Shown here: one piece after another, positions 1-5,920 of the stretch
How positions within the stretch are numbered: the first letter of the stretch is position 1
How the letters are laid out: each line of letters opens with the position of its first letter
Assembly (NCBI GenBank): GCA_002781265.1
Contig: PETS01000004.1
Span: forward strand, 1 to 16,620
Length of the DNA: 16,620 bases
Source: Candidatus Falkowbacteria bacterium CG02_land_8_20_14_3_00_36_14
Lineage (GTDB): Bacteria; Patescibacteriota; Patescibacteriia; Patescibacteriales; UM-FILTER-36-11
Direction of reading: 5' to 3'
Translations under genes and position numbers: made by a program
Notes under the pieces: generated by a model
The model's database searches: none
Seen by the model: only the letters and a program-made list of their open reading frames with translations
What the model was told of the DNA's origin: nothing

Positions 1-36
1 TTGCGCCTTTAAATAATATTTGTGCAACAAAGCCAT
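1..36 (-). CDS. Possible 5' end of a gene leaving the window
   Basis: An ATG at 36 opens a frame that stays open for 12 codons to the window edge (MALLHKYYLKAQ). It starts 6 bases after the TAA of the upstream gene, and AAGG lies about 9 bases before the ATG, overlapping the end of that gene. The spacing fits a translationally coupled next gene, but twelve codons are too few to name a product and an open frame this short can occur by chance. Confidence 0.25.
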   Translation of the reverse strand, partial: MALLHKYYLKAQ

Positions 37-42
37 AAAAAA

Positions 43-849
43 TTACCTTATTTCTGTTCCGCCCCACTCAACAACAGTAAATCCTTTTCTGATAAAATGC
101 TTTATTTCTTGTTTTTCAATATTAACAGGTTCATCAAGCGACTTATAAACCATAAATACTCTTAATAACGAATCTGGCTTGGGGGTAATATTAAGTTGGG
201 CCGTGTCAGTATAATCATTATCAGCAAAATGAATTAAATTATAATTATTATTTTTCATTTTAGGATACCAAAAAACAATAAATTCATTATATTCGATTGG
301 AGTTAAACCGATTTCGGAAAGAGTATTTTGTAAAAATACTTTTATATTTTCACCATTAACTAAAAAACCAGTTGATAAATCGTAATCAATTCGATTATTC
401 GACTTGCCCTCCCAAAAAAGATAACTATATTCCTTATTGTCCGCTTTGTTTATTAAATGGCCGTCAGGATAAGCTAACACATTCCAACCGTTTATTGATC
501 TGTTATATTCTGGATAATCTGCAATTATTTCACCAGCGTAATCAAGTTGAATCAATACATCTATTTTTTTCTGGGGGTAAAGATATATTACTGGTTTCCA
601 TACTATATTACTATCAAATACATCATTATAATAAGGAAAATCTGTATTATTTGTATTACTAGATGTTTCTTGTGGTTTTATTAATTCTGTTTCAGGGCAT
701 AATATTTCAATTCCTAAATAATTTTTTATATACCCAGCTTTAGTAAGGCCTGCCCAAAAAAATAATATCACTAATATTGAAATAATTGCAATTATAAAAT
801 TTCTAGTTACTTTAATGCTAGATTTATTAATACTTTTTTTATCATTCAT
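43..849 (-). CDS. Membrane-anchored KPVIYLYP/EWGG family protein of unknown function
   Basis: 268 aa. A short lysine-rich N-terminus is followed by one membrane segment at about residues 17-37, then a linker and a large domain that would lie outside the cytoplasm. The domain carries KPVIYLYP (85-92), GWNVLAYPDG (121-130), SYLFWEG (142-148) and the C-terminal VVEWGGTEIR (259-268). I recognise this motif set from hypothetical proteins common in CPR genomes and scattered elsewhere; I know of no assigned function. The pattern suggests a beta-rich surface domain, which is inference. There is no catalytic signature I can name and no lipobox. The gene follows the 71-aa membrane protein by 42 AT-rich bases and has no clear Shine-Dalgarno site. 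The family call is fairly sure; the role is unknown. Confidence 0.85.
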   Translation of the reverse strand: MNDKKSINKSSIKVTRNFIIAIISILVILFFWAGLTKAGYIKNYLGIEILCPETELIKPQETSSNTNNTDFPYYNDVFDSNIVWKPVIYLYPQKKIDVLIQLDYAGEIIADYPEYNRSINGWNVLAYPDGHLINKADNKEYSYLFWEGKSNNRIDYDLSTGFLVNGENIKVFLQNTLSEIGLTPIEYNEFIVFWYPKMKNNNYNLIHFADNDYTDTAQLNITPKPDSLLRVFMVYKSLDEPVNIEKQEIKHFIRKGFTVVEWGGTEIR

Positions 850-891
850 ATTTATTTGTATTATATTTTATAATATTTCCTTTATAATATT

Positions 892-1107
892 TTAATTTTC
901 AAATAAAGGGTAGCTTATGTAAATTGTTATAAAAAAAATATAGAATAATATTATACCGGCCAAAGCATACCAGTTTTTTTTAAATATTAATATTAATATT
1001 ATTATAGGTGATATAATTATTAATAAAGGAAGAACAATAATAAACGGTGTTTGAATAAATAATCCAATTATAAAATTTAATAAGTTTGTTATTTTTTTTG
1101 TTTTCAT
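892..1107 (-). CDS. Small hydrophobic membrane protein
   Basis: 71 aa with two or three closely spaced hydrophobic stretches: about residues 8-22, 24-42 (rich in Ile, Leu and Pro) and 49-66. Lysines at the N-terminus (KTKK) and at about 44-45 suggest positive-inside ends. I do not recognise a family. The gene sits between comEC (113 bp upstream, AT-rich) and the KPVIYLYP protein, same strand, so it could share a transcript with either. The ATG at 1107 is preceded only by an A-rich stretch (AAAAGAA). Its composition (Ile, Phe, Tyr) matches its neighbours. That it is coding is inferred from the continuous hydrophobic pattern and sensible spacing. Confidence 0.6.
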   Translation of the reverse strand: MKTKKITNLLNFIIGLFIQTPFIIVLPLLIIISPIIILILIFKKNWYALAGIILFYIFFITIYISYPLFEN

Positions 1108-1220
1108 ATATTTCTTTTATTCTACCACTCCTCAAAAAAAATCAACTTTTCTAGTTATATTATATTTATTTTGCCTTATTGTTTATTTAAGAAATTTTCT
1201 ATTTTCTCTATTATATATTA

Positions 1221-2714
1221 TTATTTATTATTATAACTGTATCTTACCATAAAACCGATAATTATCAAGTAATATAAAACTATCCAAAAAAAATTAAGAT
1301 AATCAAGCTTAATATAAGCATAGGGAATTTCGGTTAATTTATCGGCGATAATAATTATATATTTAATCAATAATCCGGCGGGCAGAAAAAAAATAAAGGA
1401 AAACGCGGGCAGAAAAAAACTTAATAATAATCCTATGAGCATGGCTATCATAATAAAAGGCAGAGTCCATAAAATCAGCAAATTGGCCAAGGGCGAAATT
1501 AAAGATATAATGGAAAAATTATAAGCGATAATAGGCAGGGCTAAAACTTGGGCGGATATGGTGATGGCGATTATATCCCTGATGCCTCTTAATTTCGGCA
1601 ATTCAATTTTATCAAGCCATCGGTCAATGACCGGGTAAATATAGATAATGCCGATAACGGCCAGAAAGGAAAGCTGGAAGCCGATATCATCGCGGAGCAT
1701 TTTGGGATTAACAAACAGAAGCGCGGCTCCGGCAAACATTACTGAATTCGTGAGCCGGTTCAGCCGCCCCGAATTCAAGGCCAACAAAGCCAAAAAACCC
1801 ATTAAGCCGGCGCGCAAAGCCGAAGCCGGCGCTCCGATTAAAATTATATAAAAAAATAAAAATAAACTGGCCAGCCAAAATGCCTGCTGGCGCCATAAGC
1901 CGATGCCGAGAAGAAAACTCATAACCAAAGCGCCGATAATGGAAATATGCAGGCCGGAAATAGCCAATAAATGGCTGATGCCGGCTTGGGAAAAATCATC
2001 CTTTATGTCTTGGCTTATATCTCTTTTATCTCCCAAGATTAAAGCTTGCGCCAAGCCGGCTTCCGGTTCAGCGAGCCCCGAATCTAATATTAAGCGCAGC
2101 TTATCTTTCAAAATAAAAATATTTTTATAAAACCAATTGCCTCGCCCCGAGTCCGTCCTTATTATTTCCGGATAATAACAAACAGAGTAGATATCATATT
2201 TGGCCAAATAGCGGTCATAAGAAAAATCATTAAATTCTTCCGGCTGTTCCAATTGGCATTTTATCTCCAGTTCATCTCCGTAATTATAGCGGGGGTATAA
2301 ATTGGTAGTAATTAATATTTTTCCGCCAATATTTCTTTGTAGAGACGCAAAATTTTGCGTCTCTACTTCATATTTTACATTATTATTCCTTACGTCCGGC
2401 TCTTTAACCACCAGGCCGGTAATATTTATTTCCTGACCGTTATAATGCCAAATTTTGTCAGGAGTATCGATCGGCAAGGCCAGACCAAAGCGCCAAACAG
2501 CTAAAAATAAAACCAATCCTACCCAAAAAATGAGACGGATTGGTTTATTCTGCCAAAATAAAATCAACAAAACTGTAAAGATAATCAAACCGGCAAACCA
2601 AGCTAAATTATAATGTAAAATTTTAACAGGCAGAAATGAAGCCAGGCCCGTACTAATAATAAAAAATAAACAGCTCGCGAAAAAAACCTTGGCTTTTGAT
2701 AAATCATATGCCAT
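1221..2714 (-). CDS. comEC: ComEC/Rec2-family DNA uptake channel, without C-terminal beta-lactamase-like domain
   Basis: 497 aa integral membrane protein. ComEC forms the inner-membrane channel through which single-stranded DNA enters during transformation. Hydrophobic segments near residues 10-30, 36-54 and 60-80 lead into an OB-like DUF4131 region (about 85-185), then the Competence domain with the hallmark HLLAISGLHIS at 248-258, LIGAPASALRAG, and GFQLSFLAVIGI further on, followed by several more membrane helices. Many ComEC proteins are 700-800 aa and end in a metallo-beta-lactamase-like domain thought to degrade the non-transported strand; this one stops at the last helix with a short tail, so that domain is absent or encoded elsewhere. 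A 28-bp perfect palindrome is embedded in codons 117-126. The gene lies downstream of prfB across a repeat-filled spacer. No clear Shine-Dalgarno site precedes the ATG at 2714. Confidence 0.93.
   Translation of the reverse strand: MAYDLSKAKVFFASCLFFIISTGLASFLPVKILHYNLAWFAGLIIFTVLLILFWQNKPIRLIFWVGLVLFLAVWRFGLALPIDTPDKIWHYNGQEINITGLVVKEPDVRNNNVKYEVETQNFASLQRNIGGKILITTNLYPRYNYGDELEIKCQLEQPEEFNDFSYDRYLAKYDIYSVCYYPEIIRTDSGRGNWFYKNIFILKDKLRLILDSGLAEPEAGLAQALILGDKRDISQDIKDDFSQAGISHLLAISGLHISIIGALVMSFLLGIGLWRQQAFWLASLFLFFYIILIGAPASALRAGLMGFLALLALNSGRLNRLTNSVMFAGAALLFVNPKMLRDDIGFQLSFLAVIGIIYIYPVIDRWLDKIELPKLRGIRDIIAITISAQVLALPIIAYNFSIISLISPLANLLILWTLPFIMIAMLIGLLLSFFLPAFSFIFFLPAGLLIKYIIIIADKLTEIPYAYIKLDYLNFFWIVLYYLIIIGFMVRYSYNNK
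2339..2366. repeat. 28-bp perfect palindrome inside comEC
   Basis: Each 14-base arm reads GTAGAGACGCAAAA and meets its exact reverse complement with no loop. It lies within comEC and is translated as VETQNFASLQ (residues 117-126) in the DUF4131 region, keeping the frame. Its ends (GTAGAG...CTCTAC) match those of the palindrome in each arm of the hairpin at 2840-2875, which suggests one family of small mobile palindromes with variable interiors. I recall similar GTAGAGACGC hairpins in other bacterial genomes, mainly between genes. Confidence 0.9.
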
Positions 2715-2839
2715 AAAAAAACCAAAACAAAAAAATAATTTATGTATTACGAAAATATTTTTAGAAAGGTATCCTGCCGAAACAGCAATTTGAAAATTAT
2801 ATAAAAACCCCTATTTTCGCAACCACAGTTAAATCTAAA

Positions 2840-2875
2840 AGAGGTTCGACCTCTTTAAGTAGAGGTCGAACCTCT
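2840..2875. repeat. Strong hairpin of paired GAGGTTCGACCTC palindromes, possible prfB terminator
   Basis: AGAGGTTCGACCTCT (2840-2854) and its exact reverse complement (2861-2875) form a 15-bp stem around the loop TTAAGT. Each arm is itself a near palindrome, and the right copy extends to GTAGAGGTCGAACCTCTAC. Read on the minus strand, downstream of prfB, the stem is followed by TTTTA, so it could end prfB transcription, although the T-run is short. It resembles the palindrome inside comEC at its outer bases. Confidence 0.75.
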
Positions 2876-2881
2876 ACTTTC

Positions 2882-3018
2882 CGTCATTCTGAACGGTGCG
2901 ACCCGCCCGCCAATCGCCTATGCTCACGGCGTTGGCAGGCGGGAGCGGAGTGTAGAATCCCGCAGGTAATGGATTGTGCGAAAACCACGGGATCCTTCGC
3001 CTGCGGTTCAGGATGACG
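2882..3018. repeat. MITE-like inverted repeat with nested hairpins
   Basis: CGTCATTCTGAAC (2882-2894) pairs with GTTCAGGATGACG (3006-3018), 12 of 13 bases plus one G-T wobble. Inside are two further stems: CCCGCCCGCCAA (2902-2913) with TTGGCAGGCGGG (2932-2943), one mismatch, and ATCCCG (2957-2962) with CGGGAT (2988-2993). The GC content is far above that of the surrounding DNA. There is no ORF, so if mobile it depends on a transposase encoded elsewhere. Together with the hairpin at 2840-2875 it fills most of the 363-bp gene-free stretch 2715-3077; the remaining bases are plain AT-rich spacer. Confidence 0.8.
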
Positions 3019-3077
3019 GGGAGAAAAAATGACAAAATATAGTAAATGCACAAGTCCTATTAAATTTTAGTCGGGGT

Positions 3078-4175
3078 CTATCTGGATTTAAGCTTTCTTA
3101 AATACGCTTCGGCTAACCCATCCAAATCCCCGTCCAGCACCTTTTCAATCTCCGGCGTTTCATAATTAGTGCGATGATCCTTGACCATTTTATACGGCTG
3201 CATCACATAAGAGCGGATCTGCTTCCCCCATTCGGCTTTTTGCGCTTCGCCACGTAATTTTTTGGCTTTATCTTCCTTGGCTTCTATCTGCATTTTATAA
3301 AGCTTGGCTTTTAAAATTTTCAAAGCCGTTTCCTTATTTTGGTGCTGGGAGCGCTCGCTTTGGCAGGCAACGGAAATATTGGTCGGCTTATGCACAATAC
3401 GGACGGCTGAATCGGTGGTATTGACGCTCTGCCCCCCGGGGCCGGACGAGCGGAAGACATCAATGCGCAAATCTTCATTTTTAATTTCCACAGCCTCAGC
3501 TTCAGGTAATTCCGGAATAACTTCTACTAAGGCAAAAGAAGTGTGGCGCATGGCTTCGGCGTCAAAAGGCGATATGCGCACTAAGCGATGCACTCCGGAT
3601 TCTCCTTTTAAATAGCCATAAGCCCAGCGGCCGCTTATTCTAATGGTAATGCTTTTTATACCGGCTTCCTGCCCAACGCTTCTATGGATAATTTCCGTTG
3701 GCCAGCCCTTTTTTTCAGCAAACCTTAAAAACATTCTTTCTAATATTTGCGCCCAATCCTGGGCATCCACACCGCCGGTGCCGGCATGGATGGATAAAAT
3801 AGCGCTGCTATTATCATAAGGGGAAGAAAATAAAACTATAAATTCTAATTTTTCATATTCAGCCAAGAGCTCCTCGTATTTTTTACGCGCGTCTTCGGCA
3901 ATGGAAATATCTTTTTCTTTTTGCCCGACAGCCACCAACTCCTCTAAATCTTTAATTTCTTTCTTTAATTCCTCCCATTTATTCACTTCCCCCTCCCGCT
4001 CGCTTAAATCTTTGTTAATTTTTACCGCCTCTTCCCGGTTCTGCCAAAAATCAGGATCGTTTAATTTTGTTTTTTGGCTTTTAATTTTTGCCTTTTGCCG
4101 ATCAATATCTAAAAGCCCCCATGTCTTCTGGAGGCGTTCCCGCAATATTTCTATGTCTTTAAGTAAATTTTCCAT
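3078..4175 (-). CDS. prfB: Peptide chain release factor 2
   Basis: 365 aa, the normal length for RF2. It reads UAA and UGA stop codons in the ribosomal A site and triggers peptide release. After a helical N-terminal domain come the conserved HAGTGGVDAQDWAQ (130-143), the stop-recognition tripeptide SPF (202-204, the RF2 rather than RF1 signature) and the catalytic GGQ at 247-249 in SSGPGGQSVN. In E. coli and many other bacteria prfB needs a programmed +1 frameshift at an early UGA; here the equivalent region (GLLDIDRQ, residues 20-27) reads through in one frame, so that autoregulation is absent. Its presence argues that UGA is a stop in this organism, unlike CPR lineages that recode it to glycine. 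It ends in TAG. A MITE-like repeat lies immediately upstream. Confidence 0.97.
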   Translation of the reverse strand: MENLLKDIEILRERLQKTWGLLDIDRQKAKIKSQKTKLNDPDFWQNREEAVKINKDLSEREGEVNKWEELKKEIKDLEELVAVGQKEKDISIAEDARKKYEELLAEYEKLEFIVLFSSPYDNSSAILSIHAGTGGVDAQDWAQILERMFLRFAEKKGWPTEIIHRSVGQEAGIKSITIRISGRWAYGYLKGESGVHRLVRISPFDAEAMRHTSFALVEVIPELPEAEAVEIKNEDLRIDVFRSSGPGGQSVNTTDSAVRIVHKPTNISVACQSERSQHQNKETALKILKAKLYKMQIEAKEDKAKKLRGEAQKAEWGKQIRSYVMQPYKMVKDHRTNYETPEIEKVLDGDLDGLAEAYLRKLKSR

Positions 4176-4190
4176 ATTATTCTAGAAAGG

Positions 4191-4357
4191 CAATCAGACT
4201 GTCCGAAAACTATTTTTTTTGTCATTCCCGACTTGATCGGGAATCCAGAAATGTTTAATATTAGACAAATTATGGATTCCCGCCTGCCTGCTCGCCTCGC
4301 TAAAGCTATGGCGAAGCGGACGGGAATGACAGTAAAGTGCAGTTTTTGGATAGTCTG
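4191..4357. repeat. MITE-like element with terminal and internal inverted repeats
   Basis: The outer arms CAGACTGTCCGAAAACT (4195-4211) and AGTTTTTGGATAGTCTG (4341-4357) pair over 17 bases with two G-T positions. Inside, GTCATTCCCG (4221-4230) pairs exactly with CGGGAATGAC (4321-4330), and CGGGAATCCA (4238-4247) pairs exactly with TGGATTCCCG (4273-4282). GCAATC occurs in direct orientation just outside both ends (4190-4195 and 4359-4364), which might be a target duplication or chance. There is no ORF. The element occupies nearly all of the spacer between htrA and prfB, so it is likely transcribed as part of the prfB leader or holds that gene's promoter. Confidence 0.8.
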
Positions 4358-4375
4358 TGCAATCTTCCCTTTAAA

Positions 4376-5647
4376 TTATTTCATTTCCTCTAATTTCACT
4401 TTTACTACTTTCTCTTCTCCTTTATGCATAACTTTTAAAGTGATTTCATCGCCGGGATTTAATTTGCCGATGGCATTAGCTAAAGGGTTTTTCTCATCAA
4501 TTTTTCCGTTATTAATTTCCAAAATAATATCATTTTCTTCCAAACCGGCCTTATCCGCCGGCGAGCCGGGAATCACTGCTAAATCAGTTTTATTATCTCC
4601 TCTCACTATCAGGGCGCCGTAATCAATCTTTAAATTATTGGCTGCCGCTATTGATTTATTAATCAATACATAGCGCACCCCCAGCCAAGGTCTGATAATG
4701 CGCCCGTGCTCTTTGACATTGTCAATACTTTTTTTAACTTCATTAATGGGAATGGCAAAGCCGATATTTTGCGCCCCCTGCACGATAGCGGTATTAATGC
4801 CGATTACCTGACCGGCAATATTCAGAAGCGGCCCGCCGGAGTTGCCCGGATTAATGGAAGCGTCGGTCTGGATTACGCCGGTTAATTGCTCGGAGCCGAT
4901 ACCGGGTCCGCCGGCTGTTATTGAACGGGACAAGCCGGAAATAACACCGGTAGAAACCGTATTCCTGAATTCTCCCAAAGCATTACCGATAGCGATGGCA
5001 GTCTGGCCGACTTTTAAGCCGGAACTGTCGCCCAATTCCACCACTGGCAAATTATTTTTATCTATCTTTAATACCGCTAAATCGTTAATCTGGTCTCGGG
5101 CAAGAACTTTAGCATCGTATTTATTGCCATCATTCATTAAGACCGTGTAACTAGCTTCTTCGTCAATTACCACATGCTTGTTGGTGACTACAAAGCCGTC
5201 GGCCGAAATAATAAAGCCGGTGCCTCCGCCCACTTCCGTCTTTTCAGTGCCATTCTGCTTATATTGGGGTAAATTAAAATTAAAAAAATCTCCAAAATCA
5301 TCTCCAAAAAACTGGCTAAAAAAATCATTGTCGGGGATGGAATAGAATTTCTCTATTTTTGGCAAATCTTTCGTCACTATTATGCTTACTACCGCCGGCG
5401 AAACTTTTTCCACGGCGGCAATTATAGCCGATTCCTCTTCAATTCTTTGTATTTTATTTCCACTAGTATTATCAGCCGATAAATTCTGCCCATTTTTCAT
5501 TACTGATGTTTTAAACCACTTTAATATATTCGGCCCGCCAGCGGATAAACTGCCGGCCATATAGCCCATAATTCCGCCCGCCGCCGAGCTTAAAATGACG
5601 GCAGAGATTATCACGGTAATAAAAAACTTTTTAAAATTTTTTTCCAT
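4376..5647 (-). CDS. HtrA/DegP-type trypsin-like serine protease with PDZ domain
   Basis: 423 aa. An N-terminal membrane anchor (about residues 8-30) places the enzyme on the outer face of the cytoplasmic membrane, where HtrA proteases degrade misfolded envelope proteins. A low-complexity Phe/Asp-rich linker (about 105-128) precedes the trypsin fold. The catalytic triad is visible: His158 in VVTNKHVV, Asp189 in INDLAVLKI and Ser270 in NPGNSGGPL. One PDZ domain follows (about 320-420), with GSPADKAGLEENDIILEING as its core. The length and single PDZ domain fit membrane-bound HtrA/DegS-like or YkdA-like proteins rather than two-PDZ DegP. It has its own promoter (5690-5718) and stands apart from the gene remnants upstream. 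Sub-family naming is uncertain, so no symbol is given. Confidence 0.96.
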   Translation of the reverse strand: MEKNFKKFFITVIISAVILSSAAGGIMGYMAGSLSAGGPNILKWFKTSVMKNGQNLSADNTSGNKIQRIEEESAIIAAVEKVSPAVVSIIVTKDLPKIEKFYSIPDNDFFSQFFGDDFGDFFNFNLPQYKQNGTEKTEVGGGTGFIISADGFVVTNKHVVIDEEASYTVLMNDGNKYDAKVLARDQINDLAVLKIDKNNLPVVELGDSSGLKVGQTAIAIGNALGEFRNTVSTGVISGLSRSITAGGPGIGSEQLTGVIQTDASINPGNSGGPLLNIAGQVIGINTAIVQGAQNIGFAIPINEVKKSIDNVKEHGRIIRPWLGVRYVLINKSIAAANNLKIDYGALIVRGDNKTDLAVIPGSPADKAGLEENDIILEINNGKIDEKNPLANAIGKLNPGDEITLKVMHKGEEKVVKVKLEEMK

Positions 5648-5689
5648 ATTTTTAACTGTTTAAAAATTAATAAAAATTTAATAATAACC

Positions 5690-5718
5690 ATTATACAAAA
5701 AAATTTTATAATTGGCAA
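5690..5718 (-). promoter_or_regulatory. Sigma-70-type promoter of the HtrA gene
   Basis: On the minus strand TTGCCA (5713-5718) and a perfect TATAAT (5690-5695) are separated by 17 bases. Transcription would start near 5683, giving a leader of about 36 bases to the ATG at 5647. The leader is AT-rich and has no clear Shine-Dalgarno site. Confidence 0.65.
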
Positions 5719-5743
5719 TCAGACCTTTCGGCTCCATTAGTTT

Positions 5744-5920
5744 TTAATCCGCCCTGACTTCATAAACCCGATACAAACTATCCTCCCCGTTCTCAAAATA
5801 TTCGCTGACCAGAGCCTCCTCAATCATTTTTACATCCATTCTTTCAAAATCTGCGTTGTGCGTATCCATAAATCTCTGTGAGCCCTCACGCAAGTGCATA
5901 TCAAATAGAATTGGCCTCCT
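5744..5920 (-). pseudogene. Out-of-frame C-terminal remnant of the GNAT protein
   Basis: In the +1 frame relative to the upstream ORF, the sequence continues RPILFDMHLREGSQRF and ends YRVYEVRAD before a TAA at 5744-5746. The ILFDMHLRE stretch looks like the beta strand that follows the acetyl-CoA-binding helix in GNAT enzymes, and the remaining residues provide the last helix and strand, which the 589-aa ORF lacks. The nearest ATG in this frame is at 5899 (51 codons), but its spacing from AAGGAGG (5915-5921) is too long for a good initiation site. The simplest reading is a one-base indel near 5915-5925, real or from assembly. A programmed +1 shift at the UGA (5901-5903) is the alternative. 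Confidence 0.7.

Noticed and set aside
372..662. Plus-strand ORF of 96 codons
   Set aside because: It lies antisense inside the KPVIYLYP gene, whose motifs are clear; the composition is Tyr/Leu-rich shadow sequence without recognisable features.
2840..3018. CRISPR array
   Set aside because: There are only inverted repeats, with no regularly spaced direct repeats and spacers.
3078..4175. Programmed frameshift in prfB
   Set aside because: The N-terminal region is continuous in one frame with no in-frame UGA at the usual place.
4191..4357. Small structured RNA gene or riboswitch
   Set aside because: The nested inverted repeats with terminal arms fit a mobile palindrome better; no known riboswitch signature seen.
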